NCBI RefSeq assembly: GCF_008806595.1
Contig: NZ_VZRB01000001.1
Coordinates: 186,001-250,000 of the forward strand
Reading direction: 5' to 3'
DNA length: 64,000 nt
DNA from: Streptomyces luteolifulvus
GTDB taxonomy: Bacteria; Actinomycetota; Actinomycetes; Streptomycetales; Streptomycetaceae
Part shown: positions 38,960 through 48,112 of the stretch, one piece after another
How the letters are laid out: each line of letters begins with the position of its first letter
Numbering within the stretch: position 1 is the first letter of the stretch
Program-made: the position numbers and the translations under genes
Notes under the pieces: generated by a model
Seen by the model: the letters and a program-made list of their open reading frames with translations, nothing else
The model's database searches: none
Told to the model about the DNA's origin: nothing

Positions 38960-39250
38960 ATGTTCGGAAGGCTCGGCGCCCCCGAGATCATTCTCATCCT
39001 CGTCGTCATCATCCTGCTGTTCGGCGCGAAGAAGCTTCCGGACATGGCGCGTTCCCTCGGCAAGTCCGCTCGCATCCTCAAGAGCGAGGCGAAGGCGATG
39101 AAGTCCGAGGGTCAGGACAACGCGTCCGCTCCGGCGGCCCCGCCGCAGGACGACCAGCAGCCCCCGGCCCCGCGCACCATCCAGGCGGCCCCCGGTGACG
39201 TGACCAGCTCCCGCCCGGTCACCGAGCCGACGGACACCACCAAGCGCTGA
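38960..39250 (+). CDS. tatA: Sec-independent translocase subunit TatA
   Basis: A 96-residue protein. The membrane helix (residues 8-21, [14 protein letters not shown]) is followed by the hinge [23 protein letters not shown], the diagnostic FGxxKLP plus amphipathic helix, and a polar Pro/Asp/Gln-rich tail. TatA oligomers form the pore or membrane-weakening patch for folded proteins with RR signals. No tatB lies here; in Streptomyces tatB is encoded elsewhere and TatA may partly serve both roles. tatC follows 48 bases downstream. Confidence 0.96.
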   Translation: MFGRLGAPEIILILVVIILLFGAKKLPDMARSLGKSARILKSEAKAMKSEGQDNASAPAAPPQDDQQPPAPRTIQAAPGDVTSSRPVTEPTDTTKR

Positions 39251-39297
39251 CGCAGGGCCGGTGACCTCCGGCCCGCTGAACGAGATGGGAACGTGGG

Positions 39298-40245
39298 TTG
39301 CTGAAGTCTGCCCGCAAGAAGGAGAAGGATCCCGAGGGGCGGATGCCCCTCGCGGAGCACCTTCGTGAGCTCCGCAACCGGCTCGCGAAGGCGATGCTGG
39401 CCATCGTCGTCGTCACCGTCGTCGCCGCCTTCTTCTACAACGACATCATCAACTTCTTCACCAGGCCGATCCTCGACTCGGTCGGCTGCGACCAGACCTT
39501 CGAGCAGCTGGCGAGGGCGAAGGGCGACAAGCCCTGCGCGCAGATCACGATCAACGGTCTGCTCACCCCCTTCACCCTGGCGCTGAAGGTCTCGCTGATG
39601 GCCGGCGTGGTGCTGGCCTCGCCGGTGTGGCTGTACCAGCTGTGGGCCTTTGTCGCGCCCGGCCTGCACCGGCACGAGCGCAAGTACGCCTACGCCTTTG
39701 TCGGCACGGGCGTCCCGCTGTTCTTCGGCGGCGCCTACTTCGCCTACCGGGTGCTGCCCACCACGGCGAAGGTGCTGCTCGAGTTCACACCGTCCGGCGC
39801 CTCCAACCTGCTGCCCCTGGACGATCTGCTCGACCTGGTCACACGCATGGTCATCGTGTTCGGCCTCTCCTTCGAGCTGCCGCTGCTGCTGATCTTCCTC
39901 AACATGACCGGAGTGATCACCGGCAGGCGGATGCTCGGCTGGTGGCGGGCCATGATCATGGGCATCACGGTCTTCGCGGCGATCGCGACGCCGAGCACGG
40001 ACCCGCTGACGATGCTGGCGCTCGCCGGACCGATCTGGGTCCTCTACTTCGGCGCGGTCGCCTTCTCACTGCTCAACGACCGGCGCAGGCGCGTCCGGGA
40101 GGCCGCGGGCCCCGCCGACGACGAGGCCTCCGACCTGGATCTCACCCCCGAGGACATCGGCGAGGTCGAGGCCGTCTCCGCCGGCCGGGCGCTGCCCGAG
40201 CAGGCGAGTTCCGACCGGGTCAACGGATACGACGACGTGACCTGA
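39298..40245 (+). CDS. tatC: Sec-independent translocase subunit TatC
   Basis: A 315-residue protein starting at TTG 39298. Six membrane helices are visible. The N-terminal MPLAEHLRELRNRLAKA motif contains the Glu and Arg residues of the signal-peptide (RR) binding site. LWAFVAPGLHRHERKY is the family signature, with FGLSFELPLLLIFL and TPSTDPLTMLALAGPIWVLYF further on. The C-terminal 50 residues are acidic and Streptomyces-specific. It recognises Tat substrates such as the RR-signal protein encoded at 1357. A hairpin follows before helY. Confidence 0.96.
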   Translation: MLKSARKKEKDPEGRMPLAEHLRELRNRLAKAMLAIVVVTVVAAFFYNDIINFFTRPILDSVGCDQTFEQLARAKGDKPCAQITINGLLTPFTLALKVSLMAGVVLASPVWLYQLWAFVAPGLHRHERKYAYAFVGTGVPLFFGGAYFAYRVLPTTAKVLLEFTPSGASNLLPLDDLLDLVTRMVIVFGLSFELPLLLIFLNMTGVITGRRMLGWWRAMIMGITVFAAIATPSTDPLTMLALAGPIWVLYFGAVAFSLLNDRRRRVREAAGPADDEASDLDLTPEDIGEVEAVSAGRALPEQASSDRVNGYDDVT

Positions 40246-40278
40246 CGATCCTGGTCAGCGGGCGCCCACGGGGCGCGG

Positions 40279-40308
40279 CCGGCCGCTTCCGCGTCTGCGG
40301 GCGGCCGG
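40279..40308 (+). terminator. Probable terminator of tatC
   Basis: CCGGCCGC (40279-40286) pairs with GCGGCCGG (40301-40308), 14-base loop, followed by TTTCTG. It lies 34 bases after tatC. Confidence 0.5.
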
Positions 40309-40426
40309 TTTCTGCGTCTGCCCGGCCGTCGGGACTTGAGCCGCGGTAGCGCTGTGAGCTGCGTGTATCCCGGGTTCAGCAGGATCTGATCCGGATAATG
40401 ATCGTCCTGTTGTCAGTGGGGCCCGG

Positions 40427-40432
40427 TACGCT
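40427..40432 (+). promoter_or_regulatory. Candidate -10 box of the HelY helicase gene
   Basis: TACGCT ends ten bases before ATG 40443. There is no ribosome site in between, so the mRNA would be leaderless or carry only a few bases. Confidence 0.45.
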
Positions 40433-40442
40433 CGAAAGCACG

Positions 40443-43253
40443 ATGACAGAGGACCTCTCACCGGCCGAGCGGTACACGGCAGCACGGCGGCGTGCTGCCG
40501 AGCAGGCCACCGCGCTCGCCTCCTTCCGCGAGATGTACGACTTCGGCCTCGACCCCTTCCAGATCGAGGCCTGCCAGGCACTCGAAGCGGGGAAGGGCGT
40601 GCTGGTCGCCGCGCCCACCGGCTCGGGCAAGACGATCGTCGGCGAGTTCGCCGTCCACCTCGCCCTCCAGCAGGGCAGGAAGTGCTTCTACACGACACCC
40701 ATCAAGGCGCTGTCGAACCAGAAGTACGCCGACCTGTGCCGCCGTTACGGAACCGGCAAGGTCGGCCTGCTCACCGGCGACAACAGCGTCAACTCCGAGG
40801 CCCCGGTGGTCGTGATGACCACCGAGGTGCTGCGGAACATGCTCTACGCCGGCTCGCGGACCCTCCTCGGCCTCGGCCACGTGGTCATGGACGAGGTGCA
40901 CTACCTCTCCGACCGCTTCCGCGGAGCCGTATGGGAGGAAGTGATCATCCACCTGCCCGAGTCGGTCACGCTGGTGTCCCTCTCGGCGACCGTGTCGAAC
41001 GCCGAGGAGTTCGGCGACTGGCTCGACACCGTCCGCGGCGACACCGAGGTGATCGTCTCCGAGCACCGGCCTGTGCCACTGTTCCAGCACGTACTGGCCG
41101 GGCGGCGGATGTACGACCTGTTCGAGGAGGGCGAGGGCCAGAGGAAGGCTGTCAACCCGGACCTCACCCGCATGGCCCGGATGGAGGCGAGCCGCCCCTC
41201 CTACCAGGACCGCAGACGCGGCCGTGCCATGCGGGAGGCCGACCGCGAACGCGAACGCAGACAGCGCTCGCGCATCTGGACGCCGAGCCGGCCCGAGGTC
41301 ATCGAACGGCTCGACGCCGAGGGCCTGCTGCCCGCCATCACGTTCATCTTCAGCCGCGCCGCCTGCGAGGCCGCCGTACAGCAGTGTCTGTACGCGGGAC
41401 TCAGGCTCAACGACGAGGAGGCGCGCGGCAAGGTGCGTGACCTGGTCGAGGAGCGCACCGCCTCCATCCCCACCGAGGACCTCCATGTCCTCGGCTACTA
41501 CGAATGGCTGGAGGGCCTGGAGCGCGGCATCGCGGCCCACCACGCGGGCATGCTGCCCACGTTCAAGGAAGTCGTCGAGGAACTGTTCGTCCGCGGACTG
41601 GTCAAGGCCGTGTTCGCGACCGAGACCCTTGCACTCGGCATCAACATGCCCGCGCGCTCGGTGGTGTTGGAGAAGCTCGTCAAGTGGAACGGCGAGCAGC
41701 ATGCCGACATCACCCCCGGCGAGTACACCCAGCTGACGGGCCGTGCGGGCCGGCGCGGCATCGACGTCGAGGGCCACGCGGTCGTGCTGTGGCAGCGCGG
41801 GATGAGCCCCGAGCACCTCGCGGGTCTGGCCGGCACACGCACGTACCCGCTGCGCTCCAGCTTCAAGCCGTCGTACAACATGGCGGTCAACCTGGTCGAG
41901 CAGTTCGGGCGGCACCGCTCGCGCGAACTGCTGGAGACGTCGTTCGCGCAGTTCCAGGCGGACAAGTCGGTGGTCGGGATCTCCCGGCAGGTGCAGCGCA
42001 ACGAGGAGGGGCTGGAGGGCTACAAGGCCTCCATGACCTGCCATCTCGGCGACTTCGAGGAGTACGCGCTGCTGCGCCGCCAGCTCAAGGACCGTGAGAC
42101 CGAACTGGCCCGGCAGGGCGCCAGCCAGCGGCGCGCCGAAGCGGCCGTCGCGCTGGAGAAGCTCAAGCCCGGTGACGTCATCCACGTCCCCACCGGCAAG
42201 TACGCCGGCCTGGCGCTGGTGCTGGACCCGGGCCTGCCCGCCGGGCGCTCCAACGGCCACCGCGGCTTCGAGCAGCACGACGGTCCGCGCCCGCTGGTCC
42301 TGACCGCCGAGCGGCAGGTCAAGCGGCTCGCGTCGATGGACTTCCCGGTGCCGGTCGAGGCGCTGGAGCGGATGCGGATCCCGAAGTCCTTCAACCCGCG
42401 GTCCCCGCAGTCCCGTCGGGACCTCGCGTCCGCGCTGCGCACCAAGGCCGGGCACATCCCGCCGGAGCGGGCCCGCAAGAAGCGGTCGCAGGCCGCCGCC
42501 GACCGGGAGATCGCCCGGCTTCGCACCGCGATCCGGGCGCATCCCTGCCACGGCTGCAACGACCGTGAGGACCACGCCCGTTGGGCCGAGCGCTACCACC
42601 GGCTGCTGCGCGACACCTCGCAGCTGGAGCGGCGCATCGAGGGGCGCACGAACACCATCGCGCGCACCTTCGACCGGATCGTCGCGCTGCTGACCGAGCT
42701 GGACTACCTGCGCGGCGACGAGGTCACCGAGCACGGCAAGCGGCTGGCCCGGCTGTACGGCGAACTCGACCTGCTCGCCAGCGAATGCCTGCGCGCGGGG
42801 GTGTGGGAGGGCCTGGCCCCCGCCGAACTGGCCGCCTGTGTCTCGGCGTTGGTGTACGAGGCGCGGGTCGGCGACGACGCGATGGCGCCCAAGCTGCCGT
42901 CCGGCAGGGCGAAGGCCGCGCTGGGGGAGATGGTGCGGATCTGGGGGCGGCTGGACGGGCTGGAGGAGGAGTTCCGGATCACCCAGACCGAAGGCGTCGG
43001 GCAGCGTGAGCCGGATCTCGGCTTCGCCTGGGCCGCGTACACATGGGCCTCGGGGAAGGGGCTCGACGAGGTGCTGCGTGAGGCGGAGATGCCGGCGGGG
43101 GACTTTGTGCGGTGGTGCAAGCAGGTGATCGACGTTCTCGGTCAGATCTCCGCGGCGGGTACTCCTGCGCAGGGCTCGACGGTGCCGAAGAACGCGCGCA
43201 AGGCGGTCGACCTGTTGCTGCGGGGAGTTGTGGCCTACTCGTCGGTGGGGTAG
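40443..43253 (+). CDS. helY: Ski2/Mtr4-like DExH RNA helicase (HelY)
   Basis: The start is ATG 40443 (frame open from 40398 without better signals); 936 residues. Superfamily-2 motifs: Q-region FGLDPFQIEACQALEAG, Walker A APTGSGKT (57-64), Ia TTPIKALSNQKY, II DEVH (150-153), III SLSATVSN, V ATETLALGINMPAR and VI QLTGRAGRRGID. The C-terminal half carries the DSHCT-type helical domain, with a Cys-containing insert HPCHGCNDREDH (near 700). Relatives unwind RNA for the exosome in eukaryotes; the bacterial HelY role in RNA turnover is inferred. The position after tatC equals that of M. tuberculosis helY (Rv2092c). Confidence 0.95.
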   Translation: MTEDLSPAERYTAARRRAAEQATALASFREMYDFGLDPFQIEACQALEAGKGVLVAAPTGSGKTIVGEFAVHLALQQGRKCFYTTPIKALSNQKYADLCRRYGTGKVGLLTGDNSVNSEAPVVVMTTEVLRNMLYAGSRTLLGLGHVVMDEVHYLSDRFRGAVWEEVIIHLPESVTLVSLSATVSNAEEFGDWLDTVRGDTEVIVSEHRPVPLFQHVLAGRRMYDLFEEGEGQRKAVNPDLTRMARMEASRPSYQDRRRGRAMREADRERERRQRSRIWTPSRPEVIERLDAEGLLPAITFIFSRAACEAAVQQCLYAGLRLNDEEARGKVRDLVEERTASIPTEDLHVLGYYEWLEGLERGIAAHHAGMLPTFKEVVEELFVRGLVKAVFATETLALGINMPARSVVLEKLVKWNGEQHADITPGEYTQLTGRAGRRGIDVEGHAVVLWQRGMSPEHLAGLAGTRTYPLRSSFKPSYNMAVNLVEQFGRHRSRELLETSFAQFQADKSVVGISRQVQRNEEGLEGYKASMTCHLGDFEEYALLRRQLKDRETELARQGASQRRAEAAVALEKLKPGDVIHVPTGKYAGLALVLDPGLPAGRSNGHRGFEQHDGPRPLVLTAERQVKRLASMDFPVPVEALERMRIPKSFNPRSPQSRRDLASALRTKAGHIPPERARKKRSQAAADREIARLRTAIRAHPCHGCNDREDHARWAERYHRLLRDTSQLERRIEGRTNTIARTFDRIVALLTELDYLRGDEVTEHGKRLARLYGELDLLASECLRAGVWEGLAPAELAACVSALVYEARVGDDAMAPKLPSGRAKAALGEMVRIWGRLDGLEEEFRITQTEGVGQREPDLGFAWAAYTWASGKGLDEVLREAEMPAGDFVRWCKQVIDVLGQISAAGTPAQGSTVPKNARKAVDLLLRGVVAYSSVG

Positions 43254-43283
43254 CTGCTGGTCGGTGGGTGCGGGTGGACCGTG

Positions 43284-43315
43284 GCTGGTCGCGCGGTTCC
43301 CCGCGCCCCTTTTTT
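43284..43315 (+). terminator. Rho-independent terminator of helY, a common Streptomyces repeat
   Basis: GCGCGG-TTCC-CCGCGC (43291-43306) is followed by CCC and a run of six T. The word GGTCGCGCGGTTCCCCGCGC is, from memory, one of the most frequent intergenic terminator repeats of Streptomyces genomes. Confidence 0.9.
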
Positions 43316-43544
43316 CGCTGCCGTCCGCTTTTGTGTGCCCGTTCGCTGTTACTTCATGTGTTCGAACGGTGTCTGAGCGTGTAAATGTGGCTGAGGGTAC
43401 TCCTGCTGCGGTGGTCATTTCAGATGCTTGCTGAATATGACATGGCGATGATCCGGTCGGACTAAGCTCGCCCGCGGCGCGCCGAGTTGAGATGGATTCG
43501 GGCGCTTGTTCCCACTCCCAGCCGATTTGCTTCAGAGGGCCCAC
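43316..43544 (+). promoter_or_regulatory. Promoter region of the conservon
   Basis: About 230 bases without a gene and clearly lower in G+C than its flanks, as is usual upstream of Streptomyces operons. TAAGCT at 43463-43468 is a candidate -10 box. AGAGGG at 43534-43539 is the likely cvnA ribosome site. I see no operator-like dyad. Confidence 0.4.
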
Positions 43545-45134
43545 ATGGTGAGTGTTCAATCCCCTCCAGATCGCCGCGAACTCCCCTACGCACGTGTGCT
43601 GTTGCTGCCCGCCCTGGTGATGGCCGCGGCGACCGGGGCCGCCGCGGCCCTGGTGGCGGAGCCGGCCAGGGCGGCCGTCGGCTGGTGCGGAGCCGTCGCC
43701 ACCCTGCTGGTCGTCGCGACGACCGCCGAAGCCGTGCGCCGCGGCCGCGCGCTGCGGGACCTGCGCGCCGAGCACCGGCGTCGCACCGCGTACCTGGAAC
43801 GCCGTATCGCCGCCCATGACGAGGAGATGGAACGCCTCGCCGACGAGATCATGCCCCACGCGGTGTACCGGGTGCAGTGCGGCAATTCACCCGGTGAGGT
43901 GATGCACCGCCTCGGCGAGATCCACCCCTCCTGCGACGAACTCCCCGAAGCGCAGCTGTCGCTGCTGGGGACGGTGCTCGACATCGTCGACCGTGAGGAG
44001 GCGAAGCGTGACGCCGCGCAGCGCTCCTTCGTCAACATCGCCCGCCGCGTGCAGGCGATCGTCCACCAGCAGGCCAACGAGCTGCAGGAGATGGAGGAGG
44101 ACCACGGGCGCAACCCCGAGGTCTTCGACGACCTGCTGCGCATCGACCACGGCACCGCGCTGATCGGCCGGCTCGCCGACTCCATCTCCGTCCTCGGCGG
44201 CGGCCGGCCGAGCCGCAACTGGCCCGAGCCGGTACCGCTGTTCAGCGTGCTGCGCGGCGCCATGTCCCGGATCCTGGAGTACCGGCGCATCGAGCTGCAC
44301 TCCATCGCCCAGGTCAACATCGACGGCAACTCCGTCGAGCCGATCATCCACGCCGCGGCCGAACTCCTCGACAACGCCACCCGCTACTCGCCGCCGCAGA
44401 CCAAGGTGCATGTCACCGCCGTCGAGGTGCAGACCGGCGTCGCCATCGAGATCGAGGACGCCGGCGCCGGCCTCATCCCGGAGGCCCGCGCCCGGGCCGA
44501 GGGCATGCTGGAGCGCGCCATGAACGGCGGCGACGTGGGCGACCTCGGCGAGTCCCCGCGCCTTGGCCTCGCGGTCGTGGGCCGGCTCTGCACGACGTAC
44601 AAGATGCAGGTCAGCCTGCGGGCCTCCGCGTACGGCGGTGTTCGTGCCGTGCTCGTGGTGCCCAGCGCGATGACGACCGACGAGCCCGCATCCTCATTCG
44701 CCCACGGCATCGGCGCCACCGCCTCGCCCAGGGCCGACCTCGGCGCGCTCGAAGGGCCCAAGCGCACGCCCAAGAAGCGCCGCCCCACCAGCCCCCGTAT
44801 CACCGCGCCGCTGTCCCTGGAGGACGACGTCCGCGAGGTCACCGAGTGGACGGCGGGCGGCCTGCCGCAGCGCCGCAGCCGGGTCAAGGTGCCGCTCAGC
44901 CAGCGGATCGCCGAGCAGACCGCCATCGAACGGGCCGAACGGGAGGGCAGGCCGACCGTCTGGTCGGCCCCCCGGCCCGAACCCGAGCCCGAACCCGACA
45001 AGGAACCCGAACCGGGGCTGTGGGTCGAGGCGTTCATGAACGGACTCAAGGGCAACCCGGACCCGGCCGCACTCACCCAGCCGACAACCGAGCCGGCCCG
45101 CGTCGAGGCCGACGACGAGGGGGACCTCAAGTGA
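43545..45134 (+). CDS. cvnA: Conservon sensor-kinase-like protein CvnA
   Basis: ATG 43545 gives 529 residues; GTG 43548, the next codon, is also possible. Two hydrophobic helices near the N-terminus (about residues 18-37 and 45-65) are followed by a long helical linker and a HATPase_c domain: HAAAELLDNATRYSPP (N-box), IEDAGAGL (G1), RLGLAVVGRL (G2). No normal phospho-acceptor His box is seen, as in other CvnA proteins. The C-terminal 130 residues are Pro/Arg/Glu-rich. CvnA-D form a membrane complex resembling a eukaryotic G-protein receptor system. By order and presence of a P450 it resembles S. coelicolor cvn9 (rarA-rarE), which represses aerial growth and antibiotic production. Confidence 0.9.
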   Translation: MVSVQSPPDRRELPYARVLLLPALVMAAATGAAAALVAEPARAAVGWCGAVATLLVVATTAEAVRRGRALRDLRAEHRRRTAYLERRIAAHDEEMERLADEIMPHAVYRVQCGNSPGEVMHRLGEIHPSCDELPEAQLSLLGTVLDIVDREEAKRDAAQRSFVNIARRVQAIVHQQANELQEMEEDHGRNPEVFDDLLRIDHGTALIGRLADSISVLGGGRPSRNWPEPVPLFSVLRGAMSRILEYRRIELHSIAQVNIDGNSVEPIIHAAAELLDNATRYSPPQTKVHVTAVEVQTGVAIEIEDAGAGLIPEARARAEGMLERAMNGGDVGDLGESPRLGLAVVGRLCTTYKMQVSLRASAYGGVRAVLVVPSAMTTDEPASSFAHGIGATASPRADLGALEGPKRTPKKRRPTSPRITAPLSLEDDVREVTEWTAGGLPQRRSRVKVPLSQRIAEQTAIERAEREGRPTVWSAPRPEPEPEPDKEPEPGLWVEAFMNGLKGNPDPAALTQPTTEPARVEADDEGDLK

Positions 45135-45538
45135 TCCAGCAGCGTGCCAACTTCGACTGGATGCTCAAGGATCTCGCCGACGGCGTACCCGGCATCGAGA
45201 TGATCGTGGTGCTCTCCGCCGACGGCCTGCGCATCGCCCGCCACGGCGGCGACCCGGACGCCGCCGACCGTGTCGCCGCGGCCTGCGCGGGCCTGCAGAG
45301 CCTGGCCGGTGCCGTCGCGCAGGAGATCCCGGCCAGCGACGGCCGCATGCGCATGGTCATCATCGAGGTCAACGGCGGCTACTTCTATCTGATGGCCGCC
45401 GGCGCCAACGCCTACCTCGCGGTCCTGTCCGACGTGGTCGCCGAACCCGGCATGATGAGCAACCGCATGCGCGACCTCGTCGTCCGGATCGGCGCCCACC
45501 TCACCACTCCGCCCCGGCGCAACGGCCAGACCCTATGA
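45131..45538 (+). CDS. cvnB: Roadblock/LC7-domain protein CvnB
   Basis: GTG 45131 overlaps the cvnA stop as GTGA. The 135-residue protein is a single roadblock/LC7 domain (FDWMLKDLADGVPGIEMIVVLSADGLRIARHGG; FYLMAAGANAYLAVLSD). In bacteria these modulate small Ras-like GTPases; in the conservon it contacts CvnA, CvnC and CvnD. The overlap forces translational coupling and equal stoichiometry. Confidence 0.95.
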   Translation: MIQQRANFDWMLKDLADGVPGIEMIVVLSADGLRIARHGGDPDAADRVAAACAGLQSLAGAVAQEIPASDGRMRMVIIEVNGGYFYLMAAGANAYLAVLSDVVAEPGMMSNRMRDLVVRIGAHLTTPPRRNGQTL

Positions 45539-45930
45539 TCCCTCCGCAACGCCGGCGGCGACCGGCCGGGCCCGAGGAGGACCCGCCGCCCGAACCGTGC
45601 GGCAAGAACCCCCAGCGGCTGTACGTCCTCACCGGCGCCGCCGACCACGGCGAGCGCGCGGAACTCGACCTCGTCACGCTGATCGTGGCGCGCGCCGACC
45701 CGCCCGCCGCCGCGCAGCCCGAGCAGGCGGCGGTGCTGAGACTGTGCGCCAACCCCCTGTCCGTGGCCGAGCTGTCGGCCTATCTCAACCTGCCGTACAG
45801 CGTGGTGACCGTCCTGCTCACCGAGCTGCTGACGGCCGGACTGGTGCAGGCACGCGCCCCGATCGTCCGCCAGGCGCTCCCCGACCGTTCCCTTCTCGAA
45901 GCGGTGATGCATGGACTTCAAAGGCTCTGA
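45535..45930 (+). CDS. cvnC: DUF742 protein CvnC
   Basis: ATG 45535 overlaps the cvnB stop as ATGA. The 131-residue protein has a charged Pro/Arg-rich start, then the DUF742 winged-helix-like domain: RLYVLTGAADHGERAELDLVTLIVAR, EQAAVLRLCANPLSVAELSAYLNLPYSVVTVLLTELLTAGLV. Its biochemical role is not settled. The next gene starts 20 bases inside its end. Confidence 0.95.
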   Translation: MIPPQRRRRPAGPEEDPPPEPCGKNPQRLYVLTGAADHGERAELDLVTLIVARADPPAAAQPEQAAVLRLCANPLSVAELSAYLNLPYSVVTVLLTELLTAGLVQARAPIVRQALPDRSLLEAVMHGLQRL

Positions 45931-46531
45931 CACCATCACGGGTCCACGGACCGAGGACCATCTCCCGCACACGGCCCAGGCCGCGGTGAAGATCGTGGTC
46001 GTGGGCGGCTTCGGGGTCGGCAAGACGACCATGGTCGGCTCGGTCAGCGAGATCAGGCCGCTGACCACCGAGGAAACCATGACGCAGGCCGGCGTCGGGG
46101 TCGACGACGACTACGGCTCCCGGTCCAAGACGGCCACCACCGTGGCGATGGACTTCGGCCGCATCAGCATCACCGACCAGCTGGTGCTGTACCTCTTCGG
46201 CACCCCCGGCCAGGAACGCTTCTGGTTTCTGTGGAACGGCCTGTTCGAGGGCGCGCTGGGCGCGGTCGTCCTGGTCGACACCCGCCGGCTCGAGGTCAGC
46301 TTCGAGGTCATGGACCGGCTGGAGGAACGCGGTGTGCCGTTCATCGTCGCCGTCAACACCTTCCCGGACGGGCCCCGTTACCCCCTCGACGACCTCCGCT
46401 CCGCGCTCGACCTCGGCCCGGACATCCCCGTCGTCGAGTGCGACGCGCGCCGCCGTGCCTCAAGCCGCGACGTCCTGATGACCCTGATGCGATTCCTGCA
46501 CTCGCTCGCGACGACGGGTGCGCTCACCTGA
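45911..46531 (+). CDS. cvnD: Ras-like GTPase CvnD
   Basis: ATG 45911 lies inside cvnC. The 206-residue protein has G1 GGFGVGKTT (32-40), G3 as GTPGQERF (97-104), where the usual DxxG Asp is replaced, and a weak G4 (AVNTFPDG), as in other CvnD proteins. The switch region is SEIRPLTTEETMTQAGVGVDD. Its partner CvnB is a roadblock protein of the kind that regulates such GTPases in Myxococcus MglA/MglB. It should report nutrient or developmental state to CvnE or CvnA. Confidence 0.95.
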   Translation: MDFKGSDTITGPRTEDHLPHTAQAAVKIVVVGGFGVGKTTMVGSVSEIRPLTTEETMTQAGVGVDDDYGSRSKTATTVAMDFGRISITDQLVLYLFGTPGQERFWFLWNGLFEGALGAVVLVDTRRLEVSFEVMDRLEERGVPFIVAVNTFPDGPRYPLDDLRSALDLGPDIPVVECDARRRASSRDVLMTLMRFLHSLATTGALT

Positions 46532-46588
46532 CCCCCGCTTCCACCCCCCACACTCCCCCGACACCGGATCCACTTCGGAGCGATCACT

Positions 46589-48112
46589 GTGACGCCTGAA
46601 CCCCACTCCCTCACCGGCAGGGACGACCCCACGCTGAGCCCGCCGCCCGGATGCCCCGCCCACGGCAGCGGTCCCGGAGGACTGCACCGGCTGTACGGCC
46701 CGGGCGCGGAGAACCTGAGCGCGCTGTACGAGCAACTCCGCGAGGAACACGGCCCGGTGGCGCCCGCGCTGCTCCACGACGACGTGCCGGTGTGGGTGGT
46801 CCTCGGGCACGCCGAGAACCTGCACTTGGTGCGTACGCCCTCGCAGTTCTGCCGGGACAGCCGCATCTGGACGCCCCTCCTGGACGGCCTGGTCAAACCC
46901 GACCACCCGCTGATGCCGCACATCGCCTGGGAACCCATCTGCTCCTACGCCGAGGGCGACGAGCACCTGCGGCTGCGCGGCGCGGTCAACGGCGCCATCT
47001 CGACCATCGACCACCGCGGCATCCGCCGCTACATCAACCGCGCCACCCAGCGCCTCGTCAACGCGTTCTGCGAGGAGGGCACGGCCGAACTGGTCAGCCA
47101 GTTCGCCGAGCATCTGCCGATGGCCGTGCTGTGCGAGATCCTCGGCATGCCCGAGGAGTACAACGACCGCATGGTGCAGGCGGCCCGTGACATGCTCCGG
47201 GGCACCGAGACCGCCATCGCCAGCCACGCCTACGTCATGGAGGCGCTGCAACGGCATACCGCCCGCCGCAGAGCCGACCCCCAGCAGGACTTCGCGAGCC
47301 AGCTCGTCAACCACCCCGCGAAGCTCACCGACGACGAGGTCACCAAGCACCTGTGGGTCGTCCTCATGGCGGCCTACGAGGCCACGGCCAACCTCATCGC
47401 CAATGTGCTGCGCATGGTCGTCACCGACCCGCGCTTCCGCGCCCAGCTCAGCGGAGGCCAGATGACGGTGCCGGAGGCCGTCGAGCAGTCCCTGTGGAAC
47501 GAGCCGCCGTTCAGCACGGTCTTCGCCTACTTCGCCAAACAGGACACCGAGCTCGGCGGCCGGCGCATCCGCCAGGGCGACGGGCTGCTCTTCGGTATCG
47601 CGCCGGGCAACGTCGACCCGCGGGTACGACCCGACCTGTCCGCCAACATGCAGGGCAACCGCTCCCATCTCGCCTTCGGCGGCGGCCCCCACGAGTGCCC
47701 GGGCCAGGAGATCGGCCGCGCCATCGCCGACACCGGCGTGGACGCCCTGCTGATGCGCCTGCCCGACATCCGACTCGACATCGACGAGGACGAGTTGAGC
47801 TGGACCGAGTCACTGGCCTCACGCCACCTGGTGGAACTCCCGGTGCGCTTCGAACCGAGGCCGCAGCAGGACGAGAACCAGAAACCGAGCATCACCCCGG
47901 TCCCGGCCCAGCGCACCTCCTGGGAGATCAGTACCCCCGCACCGCAGCCGGCACCGGCTCCCGACCCCGCTCCGGCCGCCCCGGCGCAGGCCGCGGCCAC
48001 CCCCGTATCGCCCCTGCCCGACGCGGCCGCTCCGCCGGATGCGCCCGCGCCCGAACCGGCCCGCCCGCAGGGCGCCTGGCGGCGCTTCCTCCTTTGGTGG
48101 CGCGGCTACTGA
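46589..48112 (+). CDS. cvnE: Cytochrome P450 CvnE with a Pro/Ala-rich tail
   Basis: GTG 46589, GGAG about ten bases upstream, 57 bases after cvnD. The P450 core covers about residues 1-435. The heme loop FGGGPHECPG has the proximal Cys370; the K-helix-equivalent region EQSLWNEPPFSTVFAYFAKQD lacks a clean ExxR, and the I-helix reads AAYEATANL in place of AGxET. An extra 75-residue tail rich in Pro/Ala/Gln ends in WRRFLLWWRGY, an aromatic-cationic segment that may attach the protein to the membrane. Only some conservons carry a P450. Whether it is catalytic or a heme sensor is unknown. Its stop overlaps the convergent gene by seven bases. Confidence 0.92.
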   Translation: MTPEPHSLTGRDDPTLSPPPGCPAHGSGPGGLHRLYGPGAENLSALYEQLREEHGPVAPALLHDDVPVWVVLGHAENLHLVRTPSQFCRDSRIWTPLLDGLVKPDHPLMPHIAWEPICSYAEGDEHLRLRGAVNGAISTIDHRGIRRYINRATQRLVNAFCEEGTAELVSQFAEHLPMAVLCEILGMPEEYNDRMVQAARDMLRGTETAIASHAYVMEALQRHTARRRADPQQDFASQLVNHPAKLTDDEVTKHLWVVLMAAYEATANLIANVLRMVVTDPRFRAQLSGGQMTVPEAVEQSLWNEPPFSTVFAYFAKQDTELGGRRIRQGDGLLFGIAPGNVDPRVRPDLSANMQGNRSHLAFGGGPHECPGQEIGRAIADTGVDALLMRLPDIRLDIDEDELSWTESLASRHLVELPVRFEPRPQQDENQKPSITPVPAQRTSWEISTPAPQPAPAPDPAPAAPAQAAATPVSPLPDAAAPPDAPAPEPARPQGAWRRFLLWWRGY

